Origin: Mesorhizobium sp. WSM4306
GTDB taxonomy: Bacteria > Pseudomonadota > Alphaproteobacteria > Rhizobiales > Rhizobiaceae
DNA length: 64,000 nucleotides
Direction: 5' to 3'
Assembly: GCF_007003975.1 (NCBI RefSeq)
Contig: NZ_VFTC01000029.1
Location: 1-64,000, forward strand
Of this stretch, positions 27,117 to 36,167 are shown piece by piece. Numbering within the stretch: the first letter of the stretch is position 1; the number at the start of each line of letters is the position of its first letter. The translations under genes and the position numbers were made by a program. Below the pieces are notes generated by a model. The model was not told where the DNA came from. It ran no database searches and saw only the letters and a list, made by a program, of their open reading frames with translations.

Positions 27117-28286
27117 ATGAATATATCCAAGGGACCCCAGGCATTCCCTAGAAGTGAATACCTTCGCCGGCTCGGCTCGGTGAAGTTCGAAATGGGTCGG
27201 TGCGATATCGACGCGCTCGTCGTTTCCGACCAACATAACATTACCTATCTCACGGGGTACACCGCGCTATCAGCCTATGTTCCTCAGGCCGTTGTGGTTT
27301 CGATACGAGAAGAGGAACCGACGTTCATTCTGCGCCGCTGTGATGCGCCGGCAGCCATTCATCAATGTTTTATGGAGCGCGACAAAATCGTCGCATACCC
27401 CGAAGCGTATATTGGAAATCCTGACAAGGATGGCTATGACGCGGTAGTCGATTACTTGGAGGACGTCGGCCTCGCGAGTCGAGGCATAGGAATCGAGCTA
27501 TGCTGCCTTCCATCGCAATCGGCGAAAAAGTTTAGGATGCGCCTGCCTGGTGCCACGATCGTCGATGCTACTAAGGCGGTCACTTGGAAAAGGCTCATCA
27601 AGTCAGATCTCGAGATAGCTGTAATGCGGGAGGCGGCGGCAATCTCAGACGCCGCGATTCGACGCGCTGCTGAGGTAATACGCCCCGGGGTGCGTGAAGC
27701 AGACGCGTGCGCGGAAATTGTGGCAACGTTGGTGCGCGGCGCAAACGGTAAGCCAGGAAGCGGGATCGAGGGAATAAGTTTGTGTTCATCACCGCGAACG
27801 GGAACGTGCCACATTCCGTGGAGCGAGGACGTTTTTCGCTATGGATCGCAGGTGAATCTCGAAATCGGCGGTGCGCGATATGGTTACTGTGCTGGGCTTA
27901 TGCGCACTTACACGATCGGCTCACCCTCCGATCGTCTACGTCGCGTGCATGAGATCCAAGTCGCCGGCCTTGAGGTCGCTCTTGATGCGATACGGCCAGG
28001 AGCGACTTGCAGCGATGTTGCCAACGCCTTCAATCGCAGCATCGAGAAGCGGGGCCTCAAAAAGGAGACGCGTTGCGGCTATGCACACGGCATTGGTTGG
28101 TTGGAGCCGACCGCAAGCCTTAAGGATGGCGATATGACAGAGTTGCTACCAAACATGACCTTTCACCTGATGTTAGGTAATTGGATCGAGGAGGATTTTG
28201 GATACGTCATCAGCGAAACGTTCCGTGTCACAGACTCCGGCGTCGAGGTACTGACCACTGCTCCCCGGAAGATTTTTGAGATCTAA
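27117..28286 (+). CDS. M24-family hydrolase, DoeA/EutD (ectoine hydrolase)-like
   Basis: A 389-residue protein with a creatinase N-terminal domain ('DIDALVVSDQHNITYLTGYT' region) and a pita-bread M24 domain. Two metal-ligand positions of aminopeptidase P look replaced in 'VNLEIGGARYGYCAGLMRTY', while histidine in 'GYAHGIGW' and glutamate in 'YVISETFRV' remain. A similar pattern is known in DoeA/EutD, which opens the ectoine ring to N-acetyl-diaminobutyrate, and in creatinase. It follows the ATP-grasp gene by 80 bases on the same strand with GGAG before the ATG. It may hydrolyse ectoine or the amide made by the ligase. The partner deacetylase DoeB is not seen in the window. Confidence 0.82.
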   Translation: MNISKGPQAFPRSEYLRRLGSVKFEMGRCDIDALVVSDQHNITYLTGYTALSAYVPQAVVVSIREEEPTFILRRCDAPAAIHQCFMERDKIVAYPEAYIGNPDKDGYDAVVDYLEDVGLASRGIGIELCCLPSQSAKKFRMRLPGATIVDATKAVTWKRLIKSDLEIAVMREAAAISDAAIRRAAEVIRPGVREADACAEIVATLVRGANGKPGSGIEGISLCSSPRTGTCHIPWSEDVFRYGSQVNLEIGGARYGYCAGLMRTYTIGSPSDRLRRVHEIQVAGLEVALDAIRPGATCSDVANAFNRSIEKRGLKKETRCGYAHGIGWLEPTASLKDGDMTELLPNMTFHLMLGNWIEEDFGYVISETFRVTDSGVEVLTTAPRKIFEI

Positions 28287-28369
28287 ATTAGAATATGGCT
28301 TGTCATAACGACAGCGCGGACGTCCGGAATAGATCTTGCCGGTCGACGAGATGTCGCCTACCTTGTTGA

Positions 28370-28640
28370 AGTGCGGACGGCGAGCGGCGGTCGGCATGCG
28401 GGGCCGATCCGTGTCGAGGCGAAGCCGAACGCACGCTGGTCGCTGTACGACCAGTTCTCCTGCGGCCGATCAACTCGTCGACGACGTGACGCGCGAATGC
28501 CTTACGCGATTCCGGACACAGATCTCTGGTCGCCGCGTTGCTCGCGAACTGACGACCTGATCGCCCAGCGCGGCAAGCCCGGCATGATCGTCGCAGACCA
28601 CCGCACGGAGTTTACCTCGAACACGGTCCTTGCCTGATCA
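28370..28640 (+). pseudogene. IS3-type transposase (integrase core) fragment
   Basis: Fragments in two or three frames read like an rve integrase core: 'PNARWSLYDQFSCGR', 'VDDVTRECLTRF' followed by 'ISGRRVARELT', then 'LIAQRGKPGMIVADHRTEFTSN'. Both ends are missing. Confidence 0.75.
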
Positions 28641-28776
28641 ATGGATCATCGCGCCGAAAATACATTCCGCTGCAAGCCCATGTGCGCAACATAAATGGCT
28701 GCACCTCTAGTCTACTCGCCACTGTTTAAAAGACTGGGGCAGGTCAATGCGCTTTCGTTACGACCTCAGAGCAAGT

Positions 28777-29217
28777 CTACAGGTCATAGTAGTAGGTAAG
28801 GTATGGACTCAATTTACCGATCTTGTCATAGAGCGCCCGCGCATGATAATTTGATCTGTCCGTATTCCAATAGATTCTCAGCCAGCCTTGGTCGCGACCG
28901 TAGGAGGCCAGATTCGTGAGCATGGCTTGGCCAATCCCCTGGCGCCGCGAAGACTCGTCGACATAGAGATCTGCGAGAAAACAGACCGGACGATCGCTAA
29001 GAGTATACGGGTGAATGACAAAGGTAGCAAAACCTATGGTAACGCCAGTTGCTGAGACCGCGATCAGCGCGTTAATCGGTTCGTCTGGGCGCTCGATGCG
29101 CCGCCAGATCCTATCTGTCGCCTGTTCTGATGAATTGAGACCTTGGTCGGCGCAATATGCGTACCAAAGGGACCGCCATGCATCGCGGTCGGCAGTGCCT
29201 GCGAGACGAATCTCCAT
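28777..29217 (-). CDS. GNAT-family N-acetyltransferase
   Basis: A 146-residue protein starting 'MEIRLAGTADRDAWRSLWYAY'-like sequence (MEIRLAGTADRDAWRSLW). The acetyl-CoA loop is 'VDESSRRQGIGQAML' and the C-terminus 'YWNTDRSNYHARALYDKIG' is typical of GNAT enzymes. CGGAG lies 10 bases before the ATG; the upstream frame extension is not supported. Substrate unknown; it could be a diamine or amino acid given the surrounding genes. Confidence 0.82.
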   Translation of the reverse strand: MEIRLAGTADRDAWRSLWYAYCADQGLNSSEQATDRIWRRIERPDEPINALIAVSATGVTIGFATFVIHPYTLSDRPVCFLADLYVDESSRRQGIGQAMLTNLASYGRDQGWLRIYWNTDRSNYHARALYDKIGKLSPYLTYYYDL

Positions 29218-29693
29218 GAGGGGCGGGCTCCGGCTGAGAATGGGCTCCAGGGCGCGAGGTGTTCGGCCTGAAAGGTTGACGGCTTGCGATAACTGCCACC
29301 GGCCCGCAAGACGTGCAGCACGCGACCGCCGGGTGTTATAAGATCTTTCCGCCTGTGACGGCGTCGTGGTCGCGCTGGAACTGGTTCCCGGGAGCTCGGT
29401 TCGCGATACGTCAAGCGCGAGTTGGGCGAGCGTTATCATGGGATCAAGTTCCCTCAGGTTTTCCCGCAGCACGTTTGCGACAGCGGTGCAGATCTAGTGC
29501 GATCTTTCCCTGCGACCACACGATGCAAACAATCTGACACCATAGGTGCATTCATCCCGAAGCGGGCTTCCGACCGCCGCGCTACACGCGCGACGGCGGG
29601 ACAATCTAGCGGATGCGAGAGTTCTTCCAGCTTACCACGGAGATCTGCACCGCGTCGGCGCCATAATTGCGCATGCTTTAGAAAAGCAGACAA
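29218..29693. other. Intergenic region, no gene seen
   Basis: 476 bases between two leftward genes. Open frames present are short and unsupported. Confidence 0.4.
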
Positions 29694-30623
29694 TCATTGC
29701 AGTTCGCGCGCGCGTCCGGCGCCATTCCCAGTCACCCATATTGACTCAACGTTGCGCAGCATCATTTCTACAACACTAACTTGCTGCCCTTGTCGCGAAG
29801 TCAGGCGAGCGTCGATCTCGGGATAAATAAAGAAGGGCAGCGAAATTCGATCAGTCGGACCACTATGCACGACCTGGTGGGGCGTACTCTTGAAGCGGCC
29901 GTCGCTCAAGACCTGAAGGAGGTCGCCCAGATTGACTACGAGACTATCGGGCAGGCTCGGCACCGGCATCCATCGACCGCGGAACCACACCTGCAAGGAA
30001 CGCAGGGGGAGTTCCTCTTGCAGCAGCAGCGTGAAGAAGCCATGATCCGTGTGCTTTGCGCAAGTGCCGCCGCGAGCTGGATACCGTATCACGCGTTGCC
30101 CAAGCGTCGGCGTGCTGAAATGGCGTTGGAACCATGCCTCTTCCATACCTATCAGGTCCGCCAGCGCATCCCCGATCTGGGGGACAATCCCGGCGAGCAC
30201 GGTAGCCTGCAAAGCAAGCAGGTTTCTTGCGAAGCCAGGAGCCAAGGCTTCATCCGGAAGGCGCGTGCGGCCGGAGAACGGACGCCGGTCGCCTTCGTTC
30301 TCAATTCCGAGGTCGAATACCTCCTTTGGATCGAAGCCGGCCTCAGGATGTAGCATTTCGCCGTGTAAAGGACTGTATCCACGGGCGGCAGTGGGGTACA
30401 CGTCCTGAAAGGCGTGCCCGTAGCGTTCCTTAACCGACTGTGGCAATGCGAAGAATCGCCGGGAAGCCTCAATGGCTTGCGCGATCTGTTCCCCGGGGAT
30501 GCCGTGCTCGACAAGGTAGAAGAACCCGTATTCCTGGCATGCCATTTGCAGGCGCTGGCGCTCGTCACGTCGCGTTGCATCGTCTCTCAATTTCGAAAGT
30601 GAAATTTTCGGCAGCGTGGTCAT
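29694..30623 (-). CDS. 2-oxoglutarate/Fe(II) oxygenase, isopenicillin-N-synthase type
   Basis: A 309-residue oxygenase. An N-terminal DIOX_N domain shows 'MACQEYGFFYLVEHGIPGEQ' and the core has the iron ligands H-x-D in 'CAKHTDHGFFTLLLQ', a distal histidine in 'STPHQVVHSGPTDRIS', and the 2-oxoglutarate R-x-S in the same stretch. The ATG at 30623 has AAGGGG upstream. Plant-type and bacterial members hydroxylate, desaturate or cyclise small molecules, including gibberellins and ethylene precursors. The substrate here is unknown. The 200 bases upstream are AT-rich and probably carry the promoter. Confidence 0.88.
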   Translation of the reverse strand: MTTLPKISLSKLRDDATRRDERQRLQMACQEYGFFYLVEHGIPGEQIAQAIEASRRFFALPQSVKERYGHAFQDVYPTAARGYSPLHGEMLHPEAGFDPKEVFDLGIENEGDRRPFSGRTRLPDEALAPGFARNLLALQATVLAGIVPQIGDALADLIGMEEAWFQRHFSTPTLGQRVIRYPARGGTCAKHTDHGFFTLLLQEELPLRSLQVWFRGRWMPVPSLPDSLVVNLGDLLQVLSDGRFKSTPHQVVHSGPTDRISLPFFIYPEIDARLTSRQGQQVSVVEMMLRNVESIWVTGNGAGRARELQ

Positions 30624-30949
30624 AGTCAATCCCCTTTTTGGGCGCTTAAGTTGATTAGTGTTTGCCGCGGCTCTCAAAGTCGACAGTTCCTTGGATGTGG
30701 GCAACGCGCCGTCTCTTCCAATAATAACGAAAGTCGACATGATGTCCCATTCTAAGGCTAAGCCGATGGCTGGGCGGTGATTCCGTCTTAGCAATTGATC
30801 TCTAGCGCTTCCTGGTGAAGATAACAACGATTTGTATGTTAATATAGTTGTATATATTGTTACATCCGTCGCGGTTAGTTTAACATTATCACGGCCAAGA
30901 TACTAAGAGCGATTTACAATTCTGAATTGCTTTATGACTTCCAGGCTCA

Positions 30950-31240
30950 ATCCAGACCAGCGCCGACCTCCGGGTTTCATGGCAGGATCGGCCATCTCGA
31001 AGAGCTCTATGACGCGAGGTATCGCCAGCTACCTGAGCTCGTCCATCACACACGCCGTCCCGGACGATGGCCGAATGGCAGAAACCGACCGCTCGAAATT
31101 TTCCTATCCCATAGTCTTTTTCGACGCTATCCGGGTCGAGCGGTCAAGCTCAGGGACGAAGACTTCGTTCGCAAAAAAGCCATCTACATCGGGTTCGGCG
31201 TTCTGCCTGGCGGCACCAAGGAGCACATGAGCTGAGGAAG
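30950..31240 (+). pseudogene. IS256-family transposase fragment
   Basis: Pieces in two frames match the middle of an IS256 transposase: 'YPIVFFDAIRV' in one frame and 'KLRDEDFVRKKAIYIGFGVL' with 'PGGTKEH' in another. The ends are missing. It differs from the mutator element at 22830. Confidence 0.7.
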
Positions 31241-31304
31241 CGCTTGTCGACGTTATCCGCCGTCTCGACGAGACGACTAGCCGAGCAGCAAAGCAGGCAG
31301 CGAT

Positions 31305-32990
31305 TTAGCTCCGTCTGCCGTCTCTCAAGGTTGTGTCGGCCAATTTCTCAGCCACCATAATCGTCGGAATGTTTGTGTTCGCCCGAGGGCAAAATGGCAT
31401 GACGGAAGCGTCGGCGATCCTCAAACCCAAAATACCATGAACGCGTCCCGACGGATCGGTCACAGCGCCAGGATCCGCGGCTGCCCCCATCCTGCAGGTC
31501 GACGTCGGATGCCAACTTGGGATGACGTTCTGGCGAATATACCGATCCAGATGTTTCTCGTCGTTGACGAGATCGGAAATGCTATCCCCATCCGTTATGA
31601 CGCGCCTAATCAGCCCACGGCGCAGCCGCGGCGACGCGTCCATGAGCAGCGCCAGAAATGACGTGAGTGCATAGTTTGTGCTTGTGACCTTGCTCACCAG
31701 CTTCGCTCGCGCATTCAACGCTGACGGAAACGGGTCCAGCGCCACAGAGGACAGCGAATCTTGCTGCAGCAGGCGGACTATGAAGCGAAAGCCCTGCTTG
31801 AGGCGCTCGGCGTCCCGCTTGTCGCTCAACCAGTTGAAATCGACCTCCGGCTCTATTTTATGCGAACTACCCTTGAGCGCCACAGTTCCCGTCGAGTAGC
31901 TGCGATTGACCCACACGGCGAGAGTGCCGAGGCGCCTCCCCAGCGGGTGCCAGGATGATTTGGCAACAGTCGATATTGCCATATCGGTCGACGGGCAGCC
32001 TTCGTAACCCGACGAGTAGCGGGCGTGCATCTGAATATATTCGCTCACGCCGGGTGACAAGCGATCGGCCGGCTTCAAATAGGCCGAAACGCAAATCGTG
32101 GGGTGTTCCTGAAGATTCTGGCCCACACCTTTCAAATCTGCAACGATAGGGATTCCGAATTGTACTAATTCCTTCGCGGGGCCGATCCCGGAGCGCATCA
32201 ATATGGCGGGTGAATGGAGTGCTCCTGCGCACAGGATAACGCAAGAAGCGCTATACGATTGCACGCCCGATTTGTTCTCCGTCTCGACCCCCGTTACCGT
32301 TGTTCCCAAAAAGGTCAGCCGCGCAACTGTCGTTTCGGATAAAATCGTTAGATTGCGGCGAGAGCGGACGGTTTCGGGTAAGTACGCCATCGCGGAGGAG
32401 ACCCGATGACCATTGCGGTTGGTCAATGGGACAACTGAATAGCCATCACCGAATGCACCATTGAAGTCTGGCCTGAAATGAAGCCCCAAAGCATCGTAAG
32501 CATCGGAGATTGCCCGGATGAAGCCCGACCAGTCTGATTGGCGCACACGTTTGATTGGCAAGGGGCCGTTCGTGCCATGAAATTCCCCGCCGAAATCCAA
32601 ATCGCATTCTAGACGACGGAAGTAGGGCAGCACGTCTTCCCAACCCCAGCCCGTTGCACCGCTTGAGGCCCACTCATCGTAATCTCCGGGCCCGCCGCGG
32701 TTGGCGACTTGGGCATTGATGCTGGAGCCGCCACCCATGACGCGCGCCTGTTCGTAATGGACAGGCTTGCGGCCACCTCGCACCGTTGTCGCGTGGAGTG
32801 ACTGCCATCGATAACCGGGATTAAGGTAAGCACGCGTTGGGTCGCCATCCTGGATGTCGTCAGGAATGGCATTCGGCGGCGTATCAGGGCCAGCTTCAAT
32901 GAGCAGCACGCGAGCGCCATAGGCGGAGAGCCTGCTCGCCATCACGCATCCAGAGGAGCCACCACCCACGACGATATAATCGAAAACCAC
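31305..32990 (-). CDS. GMC-family FAD oxidoreductase, copy 2
   Basis: The coding region and the 561-residue product are the same as copy 1 at 14682-16367. Start choice: GTG at 32990 preceded by GGGGAG; an in-frame ATG at 33002 is possible. The stop is TAA here and TAG in copy 1 because the repeat boundary falls inside the stop codon. Upstream, outside the repeat, codons for 'SALLKKPITLGTL' with TAGGAGGAG before them resemble the N-terminus of an Old Yellow Enzyme, so the copy may have landed just inside another gene. Confidence 0.9.
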   Translation of the reverse strand: MVFDYIVVGGGSSGCVMASRLSAYGARVLLIEAGPDTPPNAIPDDIQDGDPTRAYLNPGYRWQSLHATTVRGGRKPVHYEQARVMGGGSSINAQVANRGGPGDYDEWASSGATGWGWEDVLPYFRRLECDLDFGGEFHGTNGPLPIKRVRQSDWSGFIRAISDAYDALGLHFRPDFNGAFGDGYSVVPLTNRNGHRVSSAMAYLPETVRSRRNLTILSETTVARLTFLGTTVTGVETENKSGVQSYSASCVILCAGALHSPAILMRSGIGPAKELVQFGIPIVADLKGVGQNLQEHPTICVSAYLKPADRLSPGVSEYIQMHARYSSGYEGCPSTDMAISTVAKSSWHPLGRRLGTLAVWVNRSYSTGTVALKGSSHKIEPEVDFNWLSDKRDAERLKQGFRFIVRLLQQDSLSSVALDPFPSALNARAKLVSKVTSTNYALTSFLALLMDASPRLRRGLIRRVITDGDSISDLVNDEKHLDRYIRQNVIPSWHPTSTCRMGAAADPGAVTDPSGRVHGILGLRIADASVMPFCPRANTNIPTIMVAEKLADTTLRDGRRS

Positions 32991-32994
32991 GCAA
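31306..32994. repeat. 1689-base direct repeat, copy 2 (GMC gene)
   Basis: Same unit as 14683-16371, in the same orientation and about 16.6 kb away. An IS256 remnant lies next to the left end. Exact identity implies a recent duplication or gene conversion. Confidence 0.9.
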
Positions 32995-33317
32995 CTCCCC
33001 ATCAAGGTACCAAGTGTGATGGGCTTCTTCAGCAAAGCGCTCCTCCTACCGCCTGAGATATGGTCACTTACGGCGCGGCAGCTCCACATCATGCCGTCTG
33101 TAACGGAGCGATTTGATCGCCAAATCGGTCGAGGGCATGCCCGAAGCGAGACCGAGCGACCCATCTGAACTATCTCTGAACCGACAAGCTCTCAATTCCA
33201 GGGCACATGCATCTCCGGACACGCCGGTGCGTCGGTGTGAATGATTGCAAGTTCGTAGGGCGAGAGCAGCGCTCGCCTACGGTTTCTTGCATCACCGTCT
33301 TCCGAGAAACAATGATA

Positions 33318-33884
33318 CTAACAAGAGATAACGACGACTTTTTCGATTTTTACAGCAGTCAAGACTGTCACTTCAAAATATCGCATAACTACGTTATTGT
33401 AGACCCGGTCTCTTACATAGCGAAGGCCTACTTTCGGTGCTTTCCGAAGCGAACGCGTGTTCGTTGGGCGAATGAATGAAGTGACCTTCTCGAGCGTTAG
33501 GTTCTCGAAAGCAAACTGGATCGCTGCCCTGCCGGCCTCTGCGGCGATCCCCTTACCGGAAGACGCAAGGTGGAGGCACGATACGGTTTCCACATTAGTG
33601 GGATCTTCGGGCAGATACGGGCCACTGTACATCAATCCACAGTAGCCTGCGAATTTTCCGACTTGGCCTTCGCCTTTTACGAACACCATCCATAAGCCGA
33701 AACCATTGCTCTGCCAATGATGGATGAACTGTTGTAGTTTAGCTTTCGATTGCTCTCGGGTCGGATAGACTCCATCCCACATGGCATTTACCACAAATGG
33801 ATCGCTATGAAGCTCATGTAGAAGAAGCTCGTCGCTATGCGACGGTGGCCTTAGGATTAGGCGCGGCGTTTCTAGAATGTACAT
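33318..33884 (-). CDS. GNAT-family acetyltransferase (RimJ/RimL-like)
   Basis: 188 residues beginning 'MYILETPRLILRPPSHSDEL', the usual RimJ/RimL opening. The acetyl-CoA region 'LASSGKGIAAEAGRAAIQFA' and 'VTSFIRPTNTRSLRKAPKVGL' are visible. AAGGGAG precedes the ATG at 33884. The last 20 residues (after 'VVMRYFEV') look unusual and may be run-on sequence. It lies downstream of the IucA/IucC-type gene on the same strand; siderophore pathways use an acetyltransferase, but this subfamily normally modifies proteins or small amines. Confidence 0.75.
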   Translation of the reverse strand: MYILETPRLILRPPSHSDELLLHELHSDPFVVNAMWDGVYPTREQSKAKLQQFIHHWQSNGFGLWMVFVKGEGQVGKFAGYCGLMYSGPYLPEDPTNVETVSCLHLASSGKGIAAEAGRAAIQFAFENLTLEKVTSFIRPTNTRSLRKAPKVGLRYVRDRVYNNVVMRYFEVTVLTAVKIEKVVVISC

Positions 33885-34274
33885 GAGAAGCTCCCTTCTA
33901 GCCATAAGTTAGAGCCGCACTTACCTCCAACGCGGCCATGATCTCCTAGCATGAGCGTCAAGGCCGCAGTGCTTGATTGAAGGCGTTCGACGAGGTTTAT
34001 GCTTAAGGTAGCGAGGTCTACACAAATCAAGCTTTGGGCGCCTAACCGTGTCAGTGTTGACGGCACCTGGAAAGCCGGCCCGAAGGCGATAAAAAAATTA
34101 GGCGCCTCCTTTCAGAATGGAAGCAGGCGACGCGCTGGTGAGCGGGCGCCTGATACGCGCAACATGCTGCGGCGGCGTTTACGCAAGGGGTTGCTTACCC
34201 CAAGGGGGGGGTATGGTATTGGCCCAAAACCGGCTAACTACATTGTTCATTTAAAATACGCGCCTCCTTCAAGC
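33885..34274. other. Intergenic region, no gene seen
   Basis: 390 bases between the siderophore synthetase stop and the GNAT start. No convincing gene or terminator was found. Confidence 0.4.
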
Positions 34275-36113
34275 TTAACCTGCACTGGTCACTTTGCGAA
34301 TGCCCGCCAGTGGGTTCTTCAGCGTGCCGACGGTGTGCAGGTATTCTCCCGGATCACCGAAGTCCACCATTTGCTGGTTTTTTTGTATCTGCAGTCGATT
34401 CATACATCGTCGCAGAAATTCTGGAGCGAATAGGTCATGCTGCCTGTATTTTTCGTCATATTCCGGATGTTTCGTCTGGTAGCCAAGGATGGACTCGCTT
34501 ACGAGCTGCCAGAAGTGTGTCGACGGAAAATCAAGATGTTCTTCGAGTGTTACAGCCAAGTAACGAAAGAAGCAGTCGAAAACGTCGGTGAAAATGAAGT
34601 CGTGCTTCATGTCGCGATTTACTTGAATGCAGATCCTCTTAATCTCCTCCGGCACGTTGAGATCTCCGCCTAGAATACGAAGCTCCTCGCCAATGTCTTT
34701 CATGATAACTCGCGTCGGAGCGTGATCTTTCATAACTAGAATTATATTTTCTCCATGTGCCATAAACGCTAGATCGTAAGCATAAAAGCAGTGGAGAAGC
34801 GGCGCCAGATAAGATTCAAAATAGCGGCGTAGCCAAGCGGCGGCGTCTAACCCCGAGGCATTGATGAGGGCTGTCACGAGTGCTTCACCATTGTAATCGA
34901 CATGAAGCAGCGACGCCATTGTCATCAGACGTTCCCCTTCTTTCAACTGCCGAAGGGGGCTTTCCCTCCACAGCGCAGAAAGCATCTGCTTGTAAGGGGA
35001 GTCCTTCTTGAGGGCGGTGTTGAAACAACGATTGCGATAGCCAATCGTCGCGACCTCGCGAAGGATGCTGAAGCCGTTGGCGGCTAAATAGGAGTCACTG
35101 TCGAGCAAATTCTTCAACCATTCGTTGATGGCGGGCGTCGCCAGCATGTGTGTCGGTGACAAGCCGCGCATAAACCCCATGTTAAGTATCGACAGCGCCG
35201 TTTTCACGTACCGTTTATGCGGATCGCTTATATTGAAAAGTGTGCGGATCGATTGCTGGGCATGATATATGTCCTTCCCCTGGCCTAGGCAGACAATGTG
35301 CCGGTTGGCGATATCCGCCGCGAAGATAGTTGAGAGCCGATTGAACCATTGCCAAGGATGCGCTGGCATATAGATGTAATCGGTCGAGTTTAGTCCCTTT
35401 TGACGCAACGCTGCGTCGAACTGTTCCAGCGCCTGTCGACCGAGTTCCTCGTGCATGAGAAGGTCGTAGTCGAGCGTTGAAATGGACTTAAACGTTGCCA
35501 TTTCTTTATGGACGGCCAGCCATATGAGTCTTATCGAACTGCCCACCTCCGGCGCATAGCGACTATAGTCGAGCGCGTCAAAGCCAATGCGACCGTTATT
35601 CGCGATAAAGGTCGGGTGGCCCTCCGTCATGCCAGCCTCAACGATCTGGTAATCGGCAAAAGCCAGTTCTGCGGCGGATATCTCTGTTTTGGCCTGCTTG
35701 TACGCGCTGCCATACAGCGTGCTGCTGATCTCCTGCAGGTAAACCGGCATCATCTCTTCCTTTATGCCAAGATGGCGGCTGAACTCAATAACAAAATCAA
35801 GCGCATCCAGGGGGGCCGGCCTGCCCTCAATCCTTTTCTCCAGAGAGCCGGCGTCCACTTGCCAGTGATCTAGCAGGAGGCGCCGAGCCTGGAACCAATA
35901 CTCCAACCCAGGGGTCTCGCTTTCCAGCACATACTTCCCCCAGTCGCCTTCCATTCGCTGGAGTCGAGGAGCAATTAGCAACTCGTGTGCAAATTCGCTG
36001 ATTGCTTTACGGATAAGGAGCCGGTTGGCCTTTGCCCATAAATGCGGTTTCAAATGCTGCGTTACGCGTTCGGCTAGGCTTATCTCATCGTCTCGGGCTG
36101 TCATATCACTCAC
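34275..36113 (-). CDS. IucA/IucC-family NRPS-independent siderophore synthetase
   Basis: A 612-residue NIS synthetase, joining a citrate or dicarboxylate carboxyl group to an amine or hydroxylamine with ATP. Family motifs: 'VEAGMTEGHPTFIANNGRIG' in the ATP-binding N-terminal part, 'MPAHPWQWFNRL', 'ILNMGFMRGLSP', and in the FhuF-like C-terminal part 'AHGENIILVMKDHAPTRVIM' with 'IMKDIGEELRIL'. The GTG start has AAGGAG upstream. Relatives include RhbC/RhbF of rhizobactin 1021, AlcC and DesD; I cannot say which is closest. An operator-like inverted repeat lies just upstream. The N-hydroxylase needed for hydroxamates is 18 kb away at 54600. Confidence 0.92.
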   Translation of the reverse strand: MSDMTARDDEISLAERVTQHLKPHLWAKANRLLIRKAISEFAHELLIAPRLQRMEGDWGKYVLESETPGLEYWFQARRLLLDHWQVDAGSLEKRIEGRPAPLDALDFVIEFSRHLGIKEEMMPVYLQEISSTLYGSAYKQAKTEISAAELAFADYQIVEAGMTEGHPTFIANNGRIGFDALDYSRYAPEVGSSIRLIWLAVHKEMATFKSISTLDYDLLMHEELGRQALEQFDAALRQKGLNSTDYIYMPAHPWQWFNRLSTIFAADIANRHIVCLGQGKDIYHAQQSIRTLFNISDPHKRYVKTALSILNMGFMRGLSPTHMLATPAINEWLKNLLDSDSYLAANGFSILREVATIGYRNRCFNTALKKDSPYKQMLSALWRESPLRQLKEGERLMTMASLLHVDYNGEALVTALINASGLDAAAWLRRYFESYLAPLLHCFYAYDLAFMAHGENIILVMKDHAPTRVIMKDIGEELRILGGDLNVPEEIKRICIQVNRDMKHDFIFTDVFDCFFRYLAVTLEEHLDFPSTHFWQLVSESILGYQTKHPEYDEKYRQHDLFAPEFLRRCMNRLQIQKNQQMVDFGDPGEYLHTVGTLKNPLAGIRKVTSAG

Positions 36114-36139
36114 GATCTCAACTCCTTCAGAACGTAACG

Positions 36140-36167
36140 GTGTAAGGTTCGCGAACGCGCCTTACAC
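36140..36167. promoter_or_regulatory. Operator-like inverted repeat upstream of the siderophore synthetase
   Basis: GTGTAAGG and CCTTACAC are perfect inverted arms separated by 12 bases that contain the palindrome TTCGCGAA. It ends 27 bases before the GTG start at 36113. Its symmetry suggests binding by a dimeric regulator. It does not look like the rhizobial iron-responsive operator or a Fur box, so the regulator is open. Confidence 0.5.

Noticed and set aside
30700..30720. GG-N10-GC spacing upstream of the isopenicillin-N-synthase-type oxygenase
   Set aside because: Only the invariant bases match; the flanking bases do not fit a sigma-54 promoter.
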